Assembly (NCBI GenBank): GCA_036936605.1
Contig: JAUPFV010000005.1
Coordinates: 46,954,742-47,018,741, forward strand
Origin: Limnanthes douglasii subsp. nivea
Lineage: Eukaryota > Streptophyta > Magnoliopsida > Brassicales > Limnanthaceae
DNA length: 64,000 bases
Reading direction: 5' to 3'
Position numbers and translations under genes: made by a program. A model generated the notes under the pieces. It saw only the letters and a list, made by a program, of their open reading frames with translations, made no database searches and was not told the origin of the DNA. This document shows positions 23,362-34,843 of this stretch, one piece after another (position 1 is the first letter of the stretch; each line of letters starts with the position of its first letter).

Positions 23362-24712
23362 TAACTTAATACACTACCCCACTGAAACTAATAATCATCT
23401 AAATACATAACATCCATGTTAATAGTGTGGTGTATAAAAGTCTTAGGCACGAATACCTTAGTAAGATGATCCACTAACATCGAGTTTGTCCCTATGTGTT
23501 CCACACTCATTTGACCGCTCTGAACTCTCTATGATATTGCACCTCCCACTAAAATTAATATGATACCCGAGGTTGAACGACGAGAATCCTCATATCTGGC
23601 AAATTCTGAGTCAGAATACCCTATGATCTACAATTTATCTGACTTCCTATACATTAACCTATGATGTTTTGTTTGTTTCAAATACCGGAGAAATATTTTG
23701 ATTGCCCTCTAATGTTCCATCCATAGATTACTTACATATCTCATAAGACACCGAAAACAGAACCAATATGCAGTCGTGTACAAACTTGAACATACATAAG
23801 ACTTCCAACATACATTTTTCATTTGCCCTCCAATTTTCGTATTAAGACATTGCTTAAAGCTAAATGTTTTACCTTTTGATATACGAGTTTATTTTCCTTT
23901 GTTTTTAGTCATCCCATAAGATTGTAACAGGCTCTCCATATTGTTTTTTCTTGATGAACTCAAAATTCCACGAGATCGATTCTTATGAATTTGAATTCCT
24001 AATACAAAAAATGCATCACCAGATCTTTCATATCGAATTTGTCCGTGAGAAAACATATCTCGGTTGAATATAAAAAATCTTTATCGTTTGTGGCCAATAA
24101 TATATCATCAACATACAACACTTAAACATATAAATTTACTCTCACTAAACTTTTGATACACAAATTTCCGTACTGAATTTATCTTAAAACCAAATGATAC
24201 GATAACTTGATAAATCTGTGGTGCCACTAACGAGACACATACTTAAGTTCATAAATAGATTTATTTAGTTTACATACCTTAGAGTTTGTAAATTTATGGA
24301 TCTCAAGATTAAAATATGCAACAAATGCCATGATTATCCAAAAATAATCCTTTGATGAAACTAGAAAGAAAGTTTCTTTAAAGTCAATCCTTTCACTTTG
24401 GGTAAAAATCTTACATGCAAGTCTCACTTATATCTCTCTATATTACCCTTACAATTTGTTTGGTTTTAAAAATCTATTCGAAACCAATCAACTTCTTTCC
24501 TTCAGGTGATGAAACAAGATCACATATCTCGTTATCTTGCATTAGCTTAAAATCTTTGTTCATTACGTTTATCTATAATTGAGAATCAGAAATTTTCATG
24601 AATTCACGGATACTTTAGGGATCATTGTCCGTTATACCACAAAATTCCTCATGTACACAAAAAATCCACTAGATAACCTGAAGATATGTTGCTCTTAATT
24701 TCTTTAGTAGAT
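23362..24712 (-). pseudogene. Ty1/copia reverse transcriptase/RNase H fragment, copy 2
   Basis: Second copy of 16300-17650. The frame at 24227-24427 is identical in protein to 17165-17365, and YVDDILLA is again present just downstream. Damage is shared with copy 1. Confidence 0.8.
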
Positions 24713-25599
24713 ATCCGCAAAGGTATAATTTCTTTATTTTGTACTTGAACTTCTTGAGTACATGGAGTTTGATAAAGACATGCTTGTGACATACATTTTC
24801 ATTCTAAAGAGACAAGATCTAAATTTTAGTATCACGGTCCGGGTGAACTCCTTGTGACATACATTACCATGTATATAAAGACATACATTTTCATTCTAAA
24901 GAGACAAGATCTAAAATCTTGGTAAAAAGCTTACTATAATTATGAGATACGAGACCTAACGTGATATACATAATATTACTAAAAACATTTAAAAGAAATA
25001 TTGAAATTAATTTTTTTAAAATGAAATAAAAACATTAAACTCTTAATTTTTTAAAAAATACTAGTCATGATGAGATTCACCAAAATATTTTTTTAAGTAC
25101 AAGACACTAATATTGATAAAAGGGTTAGGTTACAATTAAGCACAATAATGATGGGGCTTGGATATTTTTTTGAAGTTTCTTCTAAAAAAATAACAAAAAA
25201 TCGTCATGAAATTAGGACACCAATGTTAAATTTAATTCCCCTCATTGAGCTTGGACTTGTTTCAAAGAGTTTAGAATAGACAAGATATGTAAGCTGATAT
25301 TTGAGGATCTTTTTCTATGTTTCTTGAATTAACTATAGCTTTTGAACCAAATTTGGAGAGACTTAAGCTCGATTTCTTCACTGAATCAAGGTTTAAGTTC
25401 CTTTAATGAATCATCTCTTGAAATTTTAGTCTTTTGAATATAAATCGTTGAGTTGTAGACTGATCTACTTTACTTTTCCACTTCTTTTAACAAAGAGATG
25501 CATAGAAAAATCTTGATAGAGCCGAGAGTGATACAAGTCTTCAAGATAAGAATTGATTTTGATATGTAGAGTTTGATCCAAGTTTTTTAGTGTTTGAAT

Positions 25600-27221
25600 C
25601 ACAAATTCACTTTCAAACATATGGAAATATTCTTTAAGATGTTAGCAGCACTACCGTGATAAAGAAAGTCAATTTTTCTGATATGATGATGAGTTTTTAC
25701 CCTGCTTCAAGTACCTTTGTTTCTATTGCTTTTGATGTTATAATATATGATTTTAGTATTCTTTAGAGGAGCCAAAGTGAAGTATGAAAGAACTTTACTT
25801 TCAATAATACGAACATTCCAACAAAGGTTTGTTAATATCATTGTATAGATCAAGTTTTAGGTCTGGCAGGTCTTTTGAGATGAAGTGCTTTGGTTGTGAT
25901 AAGACTTTTGGATGATTTATGTTTAACATTTTTCATTCGCTTCATCAGAATTTGCTTGAACCTTTTATTTTCTTCTCTTGTTTTTGCAGGTGATGAAGGA
26001 AGACTACCCGTGAAGTTTAGTTGAGGTGAGATATCAGATATTGTGTAAGAGCCAAGGTTATTGTTTGATATCAGCGTAAGACCAGTTGCCAAGATGTGAT
26101 GAAATTCTCCAATTTCTTCTTTCCTTACACATGTAAAGGGCTATGGATTCATTGATTACTTGAAGTTGATTATTCTTGGTTTGTACTGGTTAAAATTGTT
26201 GAAGGAAGAGTGATGTTTTGCATCCTATAGTATGTAGATAGAGCAGTATTTGCTTGATGATTAGAGGCTTGATTCTTATCCTCATAACTGTACTTGTTAC
26301 CATTTTCTTGAATATTTTTTGAATTAACATCATCTACATTTTTAACTACTATTGACTTTAGTTTAAACTCATCCCGGTGTCTGGATTGATTGTAATTTTT
26401 TGGTCTTTTGTAGGGATATAGCCTTGTTGAACTTTGATTAGCTGGGTTTTCCCATAGTATTGTTGTCTATGTCCTAAGTGACATCATCATTGGTGGTAAC
26501 TCGAAATATATTTGTATAAAATCTCATGCCAGTATTCTTCTTCTATACCAAAGCATACTCAAACTTTGTTTATTAGTGACTTAGCTATGTGTGATCCTAT
26601 CGAGTCTTTATAACAGTTATATATGGCTTGGTTTTTTTATTGGTATTCATATCGAAAGAGGACTGCATATAGCCTTTAAGAGTCTTGATAGTGTTAAAAT
26701 TATAAATATATGCTGGTATATGGAGGAATGATATCCACACCGGTGTTATAAAGGACTCTTAATTATGTATAAATGAATCCATTTGAGAATTATCATAGAA
26801 TATTGACCCAAAGTTACACACATTCTTGAGCCATAATTTCTTTATATCATCTTGTCTATAAAACTCTATCATTAGGTGCCTGATGTCCCCTAAAGCTAGA
26901 CTCACTTGGCCAACAAGCCCTATAGATCCAATGAACTTCTGAATTTTTATCATCATAGATATTCCTTTTGTGAATTTACAAACGAGAGTAGATGTTGCTC
27001 TAGTATCTAGAATTATTTTGTCTTGCTCAGAAAAAGTGAACAAATAATAAGTTGTTATTATTTATGATTTGCACACGTTCATGGGTGTAATCTTTTATTG
27101 GTGGTCTTGTGGCTTCAGCGTAAACTATAACTGATATTTTAGGTTAATGAGGTTGTGGCATGATAAAGGATAGAACAGAGTTTTGATGTAAAAATGTTGA
27201 ATTATATTTGAGAGTGGGTAT
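25600..27221 (-). pseudogene. LINE-like ORF1 (DUF4283) debris, copy 2
   Basis: Second copy of 18536-20157. Frames at 26759-27043 and 25850-26092 differ from copy 1 by a few residues. It ends at the 5-bp site GGTAT (27217-27221) where element 2 inserted. Confidence 0.6.
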
Positions 27222-27643
27222 TGATGTGGTTTATTTTTGTTTGAGGGTAATTTTGTAATTTTGTCTAGAGTTTTGTGGAATTTTGAGAGTATTTAATGTT
27301 TGGATAGAATGTAGAGGGAGAATTGAGCTGTCTGGTTGTATTTAATTTTCATTACCCTCATTTAATGTAGGTGGTTGGGTATTTATACCCTTTATCGTTT
27401 GGGTCATATGGGCTTTCGGGTTGTGTTTTATGGATTCGGGTCGAGTTTAAAGACCCACTAGCTTTTAAGTAAACAAGTTATTAGTTTAGTCATGAAGTGA
27501 TTATATTTTTAATACTTTAGTTCTGTTTGGATAGTTTAGTAAGTGGAGGTTGTCTGAATCGTCACTGTCTGGTTCGATGGATGATGTCCGAATTTCCCCT
27601 GTCCGGTTCTTACAAAGAGTGGTGACAAAATCCGGACTCATCA
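27222..27643 (-). repeat. 3' LTR of element 2
   Basis: 422 bp with TGATG/CATCA ends. It differs from the 5' LTR at about 19 sites and from the extra copy at 20158 at about 9 sites by hand count. Confidence 0.95.
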
Positions 27644-27658
27644 GTAGCCCTCTTTTTA
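27644..27658 (-). promoter_or_regulatory. Polypurine tract of element 2
   Basis: The minus strand reads AAAAAGAGGGCTAC directly before the 3' LTR; the copy at 20580-20594 is AAAAAGGGGGCTAC. This primes plus-strand DNA synthesis. Confidence 0.85.
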
Positions 27659-27973
27659 GGTGGTGTTCAAAGGTCTTTGGCAAGACCTAAAAAATAGCCT
27701 GTAGCTGGTCACATCCATATCCGGACAGATTCTTGAACTGTGTAATAGCTTTATCCGAACTGATAAAGTTCTTAGAAACTAAACGGTTTTTTGCCAGAAA
27801 TCGTGGGACACATGTCTCTCTCTGGTTCGCCACATCAACCGCTTTTTTCCCTAGAACGGCGCTCCTACTATCTTCAAAAAGCAACCTTTCCATTTAATGA
27901 GGATGCCATCAACACTGTCCTTAATCATTGCAACCCTTTCGAATTCTCCTAGGTATCAAAGCATCTTTTGCAT

Positions 27974-27990
27974 TTTTACTATAAATTAGT
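27974..27990 (+). promoter_or_regulatory. Possible promoter of the antisense ORF
   Basis: A TATA-like ACTATAAATTAG lies about 100 bp before the ATG at 28088 of the plus-strand ORF, inside the element just past the PPT. No experimental support; other AT-rich sites are nearby. Confidence 0.4.
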
Positions 27991-28087
27991 TCACTTTTCT
28001 ACTGTTTTACCATCTTCATCATTCTTACTCTACTAAACTTCAAATCTTTCTCCCTTAAAAATAAACACTTTCTTTCGGTGTGAGTTT

Positions 28088-31053
28088 ATGTTCACAGCAA
28101 GAAACGCTTTAATAAAAGGTGGGTGGCTCAATTTGTCAGAGTTAGAAAAAGCTCAAAAGGTTGAACGAGAAAGGCGCATTGCAGCCGGCCTCCCTGTTTT
28201 CCCTGTTGATAAACCAGAAACACTAAGCACATAACCTGACCAGGGCTCTTCTTCAACCAAAAGTGTTAAACCTAGGAGGTTGTTCCAAACCACCCTTTCA
28301 CCAATTGTTTCGGGCTCATCGGTTCAGGAATCAGAGCCCATTGTTGAACCAGGGCAAGTAGTCCCCAGTTTTAAGAAACCTTCCCCATTTATTGCCATGG
28401 GATCAGATGCTGATGCCTCTCCAGAGAAGTTAGTAGATCGGAGAAGAGGTCGCCTGGTAAAAGGGCAGGCTCTAAAAGGTACACCTTCTAAATCAGGGGT
28501 CAAAGATAGCAATACGGGGTCAGAAGCACCCATCAAGATTCCTAAGGACAAAATGTCCGGCCCGGAGGCATCTAGTTCAAGTATCCGAAAAGAAACCACT
28601 GCATCTGAGCCCCAGCCGGAGGTCAGAATACAAGAAGCCAGTGAAACCCAACAGTCCAGAGAGCATGCTGAGCCAACCTCTAGCTCCCCTCACCTAAAAC
28701 AACTGAAAACCCCTCCCTCGTAATGGAAGAAGTGATGGAGGATTCTATTGAAGAAGCTCCCTTTGAGCCCGAAGTCTCCGGGCAAACAAGTGAGGCTATT
28801 GCTGCCAAAAAGGACAAAGGAAAAAAGAAACTATGCTTAAGGCATCTAGATTTGCCGAAGGTCCTTGTGGGAAAAGTGGGACCTTGTTTCCACAAGGTAA
28901 GTGTTAAGTATTTGATAGCTTTGCAAAAACTTAACTATGATTTCATCCACACAGCCGAACTGGGTCGGATGCGAACAAAATGGGGGATCCCGGAGAACGT
29001 CAAAATAAGGATTCCAGTGGACCCATAAACACCAATGGACTGCAAGCTTAGTGTAATAGTTTTCTTCACTGAGATTTTCAACTGGGGACTAAGGTTTCCC
29101 TTAGACCCAGAGATAGTCAAATACTTTCACCTCATCAAACTTTTCCCAAGTCAACTGAGCCCTAATGCGTGGTACACTCTCATGGCCCGTATTATGGCCT
29201 CCAGGCTCTCCGGAATTCCTCTCCCCATGAAGTAGTTTGCAGCTGTGGCAAGCCTCTGCAGAAACCACCATATTCCCTTCTATCACTTCAACATGGGTGA
29301 TAATTACAAAGTAGTAGACGATCTGCTTGAGTTGGAGAGAAATTGGAAGACTCATTTCTTGTTTGTGAGTGGTGCCTGGGAAAATGGGAGGAAGATCAAA
29401 GCCGGTGTCAACCCGAGCCTCCTCACCAGCAGATGGCGAAGCGATGGTAAGAATCCCATCTCACATTCCCATCTTTATTTTTATCAAATTTGTTTAACTG
29501 ACTTGTCTTGTCTTTTTTTTTGTTTTTTGACAGTGCTGCCTAAGGACTTCAGTGACTACTTGAAGGCTGGGCAGACCACTTGCACCAAGCTAAATGCTTG
29601 GGCTACTGAAAAGTGGAGGAATCGCTTCCACAATGCCTTTACCGGAGGTAATCTGACAAGGTCCTACCTCTGGAATACCACTAACTGGAGGGACTTATCC
29701 TGGGAGGAACTTACCACCCCACCCCCTCCGGAAGTAGTCCTCAAAAGAACACACGCGCCGGATGGGGCATTGTATCTGCCTAAAAGAGCCAAATCCCCAA
29801 GTAAGATGAAGGGCTAGAAAGGTAAAGGGAAACAGAGTGCAGTTGAAGCCAATCCCACCGAAGTGGAGGAAACTGCTCCGACAAACCAAGAGGGGCTAGC
29901 TCAAGGACAGATTGATGCTGCTCTTCTAGAAGTAGTGGAGTATGAAAGTACTAGAGAAGGGGCAGGATCTCCAAAACCTCCAAGGGTTCCTAAGAGAGAT
30001 AGGAAACGGGGAGCAGAGGGCAAGGACAGGGAGGCCAAGAAGAAAAAGACCTCCAAGGGTGATGAGATTTCTCTCCGGCCTTAAGAGCCCCTTCCTCTTA
30101 TTGACCCTACAGACCCAACTCAAGCAGAAGGCATCCCCAGTAACTTCCAAACCGGAGGGGGTGCAGGAGGGGATATCAGCATTGATGGTGTTGATATTAG
30201 TGGTCTTGAAGAAATTGGTCTTTACTTCGAAAACCTCCCTAAGGATGATTTTGCTGGACCTTACCTCCCTCCGAGCACTTCGAACATCGTTACCTTCAAC
30301 GATAAGTATTTCTCTGTCTCAAGTGAAAGAGATGTTATAACTCACTCTATATTGAGTAATATTCAACCATTACTTAGTTTGGAGAAGCAAGTGCGAGGTC
30401 AGTCATCTATTATTAATGCCCTTAACTCTGACAAGGAGAAATTGTCCGGTGACCTCTTCATTGCCAACCAAAATGCTGATGTTTTGAAGAGGGAGAATGA
30501 GGAGTTAAAGAGGAACCAGGAGGGTTGGGCCACAAAGGTAGCTGCCTTAGAAGATACCATCAAAGAAATCCGAACAAAGCAATCTGAGTTGGAGAAAGAT
30601 CTATCTTCTTCGAAAGAGGAGGTGAAGGCTAAGGACATGGTCATTCATACTCTGACCAATGACAAGATCTCGCTCGAGGACTCGATGTCCAAGGCTGCAC
30701 AAGAAAAAACTGATCTACTAAGAGAGCAAGAAGCAAAAATCCAAGCTAGGATTGATGCTTATACCAACCAAGTGATAGACACCCAGGAAGAAATGTATGC
30801 CAAAGTGAAGTCGGACATGGTCTTGCTCTTTCATGAGAAATTTCCAAAGAGAAATCTGGGAGATTTATGGACCTATGTATAATATGAAGACCTTCCCTTC
30901 CACACGATGGATGATGGAGACAAGCATGATTACTCCAATGTTGACTCATCCGATGAGGAAGAGAACACCGGGGAGAGTCCAGATGAGGAAAATGATGACC
31001 TCAAGAAGAAGAAAACGAGTGAGGCTGAGCCATCTTCAAAGGCTCAGTCTTAG
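28088..31053 (+). pseudogene. Antisense extra ORF of element 2
   Basis: A long plus-strand ORF opposite to gag-pol. It opens at ATG 28088 (MFTARNALIKGGWLNLSELE), is followed by a Ser/Pro-rich charged part (28250-28720) and a central region with PLDPEIVKYFHLIKLFPSQL and HHIPFYHFNMGDNYKVVDD, and an 87-bp intron (29447-29533). Past the intron come a basic linker and a strong coiled coil (30380-30840). The C-terminal block ends near LGDLWTYV, with an acidic KKKKTSEAEP tail. Breaks: stops near 28231 and 30882, a frame change near 28723, and others near 29028, 29235 and 29816. Protein function is unknown; the middle part loosely recalls plant transposon-associated proteins. The C-terminal LGxxWxY block recurs at about 61.97 kb. 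Confidence 0.7.
29447..29533 (+). other. Predicted intron in the antisense ORF
   Basis: GTAAGA donor after GCGATG, a T-rich tract, then TTTTGACAG acceptor before TGCTGCC. Splicing joins the exons in frame. The length is 87 bp, a multiple of three without an in-frame stop, so unspliced RNA also stays open. The intron peptide is hydrophobic and T-tract-derived, unlike the flanking protein, which supports splicing. Confidence 0.75.
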
Positions 31054-31092
31054 AGTATCAATTATCTTTTTTACTTTTGTTTTGATTGAACC

Positions 31093-31191
31093 AAAGTCCT
31101 TGGATGGCCAAGGTATTTTTGTAACTGTGTCCGGTCCTTGACCGGATTAATCTTTTTGTTTTGACAATTTAAAGTCCTTGGATGGCCAAGG
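31093..31191. repeat. 21-bp direct repeat between antisense ORF and pol
   Basis: AAAGTCCTTGGATGGCCAAG is present at 31093 and 31171, each followed by G. It lies in the short spacer where the sense and antisense transcription units would meet tail to tail. A palindromic core, CCTTGGATGGCCAAGG, could form a hairpin. Confidence 0.8.
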
Positions 31192-31557
31192 CACTCCGTA
31201 TGTTTTAATGGATAACTTTATTTTGCACAACTCTTGCATAGTTCTTCAATTTTGGTGGCTGATGTTTAAACAACCCTTGGTTATTTCATAAATGTTTTAA
31301 CGTGAGAGTGTTTAAATACTCCGATGACAAATGTTTAAGTAGTAATCACTCCTTCAATTTAATCCGACCTTGTTCAAAAAATAAAAACTTTACCGAAGAT
31401 AATTAAGTAAAAACACTCCAGATTTTTAAGAAGGCATCAAATTTTTATAAGAGAACTCGGAAACCTCATTAAAACCTCACCGCGCCACCAGAGTAGGAAA
31501 GAGTATGCCCCCAAATATTTACATGATCTTTTAAACAAGTAAATATTTACATAGTTT
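31192..31557. other. Spacer between the converging ends of antisense ORF and pol
   Basis: No frame. Both transcription units would end in or near this interval. Confidence 0.5.
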
Positions 31558-33015
31558 CTATTCCAAGTACAGCCGGAGGTGCTCAATATTCCAAGGGTGA
31601 TTCAAAATCCTTCCATCTTTGTCTTGGAGTCGGTATGTCCGAGGCTTAAGCTTTTCAATGACCACATAGGGTCCTTCCCAAGTCGGAGCCAATTTACCGA
31701 ACTGCTTCTCTTTAGTGTGTAGGAAAAATTTTCTCCGCACCTTATCCCCCGTTTGAAAATCCCTTTTCTTAATTTTAGAAGCGAACCTGCTTCTCATCAA
31801 ACCTTGATAGTGTACAGCTCTGAGGTGAGCCTTAACTCTTCTTTCCTCTATTAAGTCAAGTTGGCCTCTGATAGCTACCTCGTTAGCGTGTTCGGAAAAA
31901 TTATGAACTCGAAATGAAGGGAGAGTAGCTTCTATAGGAGCTATGGCATCCATTCCATATACTAAGGAAAAGGTAGAATCTTGCATAGTAGCCCCGAGAG
32001 TGGTCCGGTAAGCCCACAAAACTTCTTGCAAATAACTAGGCCATTTCCCAGCAGCCCCTTCTAAATTCTTCTTCAGACCGGACAATATTGTCTTGTTGGC
32101 CACTTCAACCTGACCATTTTCTTGTGGGTGGAAAGGGGAAGAGAAGCAATGTTGTATGCCTCTAGAGGCACTGAAACTCTCCATTTCCTTATTGTCGAAC
32201 TGTGGTCCATTGTCTGTTGTTATTTTTTGCAGAATTCCAAATCTGCAGCAGATATTGGATAAAACGAATTTTATAACAGCTTTTGATGTTGTACCTACAA
32301 ATGGAGCTGCTTCAATCCACTTCGAAAAGTAATCAATAGCTACAATTATAGTTCGGCACCCTCCGGACGCCATGGGTAGAGGTCCCACTAAGTCCAACCC
32401 CCAACGAGCAAAAGGTATTGGCTCAATACTTGACTCTAAAGGGATGGCTGGGATATGAATTTCATTACTATATCTCTGGCATGGGTCACACCTCCTCACC
32501 AACTCCTTAGCATCTTGCATTATAGAGGGCCAATAATACCCAGCTAACAAAACTCTCCTTGTTAGAGCTCTGAATCCACAGTGAGCTGACCCCTCACCAT
32601 CATGCAATTCAGAGAGAACTATCTGAGACTCGTCGAACCCCAAACATCGTAAGAGGGGTCTACTATAAGAGTTTTTATAAATAATATCTCTTAGGATGAC
32701 AAAACCACGAGCCTTGTATTTTACTTTTCTTGCTATTGATTTATCTGGTGGCAAGATGCCATATGAGAGATATTCAAGGAGACAAAATCTCCAATCTTGA
32801 GGCTGTTTTATCTGTATATCGAAACTTTCCTCCTCCTTACCCAAATTGATTCGGATGGATGGGCACTCCAGCACATGAATCCAAGGGTAGGACTCAGTAT
32901 AGGCTATAGTTGCCAAGGAGTCTGCCAATATATTTTCTGTCCGAGGAATGTGTTGGTAGATGATGCTTTTAAAATTAAGAGCTACTTCTTTAAGAAGAAG
33001 TAAGTATTTAACCAA
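31558..33015 (-). CDS. Integrase region of element 2 pol (485 codons, open)
   Basis: The longest open piece of pol. Residues 1-50 are the RNase H tail (PRTENILADSLA). A zinc finger of HHCC type follows: H138, H145, C176, C179. The catalytic core has D208 (WGLDLVGPLPM), D268 (TTDNGPQFD) and E304 (NGQVEVANK), so the D,D,E triad is present. A GPY-type end (WEGPYVVIEKLKP) and PWNIEHLRLYLE close the polyprotein. It would insert element cDNA into chromosomes. It is cut off from upstream pol by stops, so although this part is open the element is not functional. The first Met is only the ORF limit; this would be made as part of a polyprotein. Confidence 0.88.
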   Translation of the reverse strand: MVKYLLLLKEVALNFKSIIYQHIPRTENILADSLATIAYTESYPWIHVLECPSIRINLGKEEESFDIQIKQPQDWRFCLLEYLSYGILPPDKSIARKVKYKARGFVILRDIIYKNSYSRPLLRCLGFDESQIVLSELHDGEGSAHCGFRALTRRVLLAGYYWPSIMQDAKELVRRCDPCQRYSNEIHIPAIPLESSIEPIPFARWGLDLVGPLPMASGGCRTIIVAIDYFSKWIEAAPFVGTTSKAVIKFVLSNICCRFGILQKITTDNGPQFDNKEMESFSASRGIQHCFSSPFHPQENGQVEVANKTILSGLKKNLEGAAGKWPSYLQEVLWAYRTTLGATMQDSTFSLVYGMDAIAPIEATLPSFRVHNFSEHANEVAIRGQLDLIEERRVKAHLRAVHYQGLMRSRFASKIKKRDFQTGDKVRRKFFLHTKEKQFGKLAPTWEGPYVVIEKLKPRTYRLQDKDGRILNHPWNIEHLRLYLE

Positions 33016-33036
33016 CTGCTCCTTTTTGGCTTCAGA

Positions 33037-33423
33037 TTAACCTTGTGCATGATGGATTAGTAGCTGAGAATCACTCATTAGCTTGACCATTTTGGCTCCA
33101 CAAATAAGATCCAATTTAAAAACAGCTATAGGAGCTTCATATTCAGACTCATTATTAGAAGCCCTAAAAGCAAAACATATAGCTTGATACATTCTGTCAC
33201 CGTACGGAGAGGTCAAGCATACCCCTGCACCACATCCCATAGTACTTGATCCACCATCAGTCCGGACGACCCAGACTTTTTTGTCTTTCATATCAGTTGT
33301 TTGCTTTGTATCCCTATATGAATGGAATTCAACTAAGAAATCAGCCACAGCTTGGGCTTCGATTGCTGTCCGAGGGGCAAAATCAATATCGAAGTCCCCC
33401 AATTCAACTGACCACTTAGTCAT
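33037..33423 (-). pseudogene. RNase H domain fragment of element 2
   Basis: The open piece contains WSVELGDFDIDFAPR, then VRTDGGSSTMGCGAGV, then ASNNESEYEA and MSDSQLLIHHAQG. These are the RNase H blocks with the catalytic Asp (TDGG), Glu (SEYEA) and Asp (SDSQL) positions visible. A stop after HHAQG separates it from the integrase ORF and further breaks separate it from RT. RNase H removes RNA from the RNA-DNA hybrid during reverse transcription. Confidence 0.8.
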
Positions 33424-34102
33424 TCTACTTCAAACGTCTGCCTTTTGAAGAACGTTTTTAAGGGAAAAGACGTCCGGACAATAATAGAATGAGCTTGGAA
33501 ATAAGGCCTCATCTTCCTTGCAGCAATCACCAGGGCTAATGCTAATTTTTCAAGCTTCAGATAGCTTTTTCTGCATCTATCAAGATCTTGCTGATGTAAT
33601 ACACCGGACGGGGATAATTATCTACCTCCCTCACCAATACGGCACGTATGGCACAACTGGAAACTGCCAAGTATATGAAAATAGTCTCTCTGTCAACAGG
33701 TTTAAATAAAGTCTTGGGGGAGGACATATGTTTTTTGATTTCATTGAAGGCCTCATCACACTGTGAAGACCAGTCGAATTCCTTTGCACCTTTTAAAGTT
33801 TGAAAATACGGGGCACATTTGTCCGAAGACCTTAAAATGAATCGATTTAACGCAACCAACCTCCCAGTCAACCGTTGTACTTCTTTAATATTCCAAGGAT
33901 GCTCCATTTGGAATAAAGCGTTAAGCTGGTCCGGATCAGGCTGTATCCCTTGCTCACTTATTACATACCCCAGGAATTTTCCGGACTGTACTCCAAACAC
34001 ACACTTTTCTGGGTTTAGTTTCAAATTTACTTTTACTAATTTAGGAAAAGTTTCTTGGAGATCTGTCAAGTGTAGCTCTTCGTCCACACTTTTTACCATC
34101 AT
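33424..34102 (-). pseudogene. RT palm/thumb fragment of element 2 with YINNM
   Basis: It continues from the RT N-terminal piece after an in-frame stop. The catalytic box, normally YVDDM/YIDDM, reads YINNMMVKS at about 34110-34085, with both Asp residues changed to Asn. It then reads LNPEKCVFGVQSGKFLGYV (RT thumb) and FIYLAVSSCAIRAVLV leading to VYYISKILIDAE. The open part is 33557-34102; 33424-33556 is frame-disrupted. With the metal-binding Asp pair lost, RT activity is not possible. Confidence 0.85.
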
Positions 34103-34105
34103 GTT

Positions 34106-34825
34106 GTTGATGTATACTTACATGTTTCTTCCAATTTGATCAGCAAAAGCTTTGTTTAGCAACCTCTGATAAGTAGCCCCAGCATTTTTTAACCCAAATG
34201 GCATCACCTTATAACAATGAACGCCCCTATCAGTAACAAACGTAGTATGCTCCTGATCCTTTGGATCTACTTGAATCTGATTGTACTCGGAGAATGCATC
34301 CATGAAAGACAGCAGCTTGTTCCCAGATGTGGAATCCACCAACTGATCAATCCGGGGAACTGGGTATAAATCCTTTGGGCAAGCTCTGTTGAGATTTGTA
34401 AAATCGATACACATACGCCACTTGCCATTTTTCTTTTTTACCAATACCGGATTGGCTGTCCATAAAGGATACTGAGACTCCTTTATGTACCCCATTTTTG
34501 TAAGCCTGTCGACTTCTTGAACTATGATATCAGCCTTTTCCTTAGAAAAAGCTCTTATATTTTGTACCACAGGTGCTATGTCTCTTCGGATGGACAGTTG
34601 GTGTGATATAATATCTGCTGGTACTCCGGTAACATCAGCATTGCACCAAGAAAAAACATGTTGATGGTCTTTCAAGAAATTTAACATCTTACCCTTTAAC
34701 TCTGATGTCATCTTGGACCCTATCTTGACATTTTTTTCCTCAGCCAAAGAATGTGTTTCAACTTCTTCAATCGGTATTAAAACTCCAGAGGTCTCTCTAG
34801 GGTCATCAATCTCACCCTCTCCCAA
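34106..34825 (-). pseudogene. Reverse transcriptase N-terminal fragment of element 2
   Basis: 235 open codons with RT motifs in order: VLVKKKNGKWRMCIDFTNLN (about 128-146), RACPKDLYPVPRIDQ, LLSFMDAFSEYNQI with the first catalytic Asp (D176), and KVMPFGLKNAGATYQRL (about 206-222). The frame ends in a stop directly before the YINNM box. RT copies element RNA into cDNA in cytoplasmic particles. Close relatives in this window lie at 57.4 and 6.1 kb. Confidence 0.88.
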
Positions 34826-34843
34826 AGAAAGCCCCTCAAACTG

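Larger units (their letters stand above)
20993..28071. repeat. Tandem segmental duplication, copy 2
   Basis: Direct repeat of 13912-20992. The junction reads ATAAACACTTTGTTTGAAAA, fusing element 2 interior to the end of the minisatellite. Only T-rich microhomology (CTTT/TTTG) links the two parent sequences, suggesting end joining or template switching rather than recombination between long repeats. Substitutions and short indels (15 bp, 16 bp, TA-run length) distinguish the copies. Confidence 0.95.

Noticed and set aside
27687..27893. 68-codon minus-strand frame next to the LTR (also at 20623)
   Set aside because: It lies in the leader of the antisense ORF, has no homology I recognise, and its differences between the two copies include several residue changes without sign of constraint.
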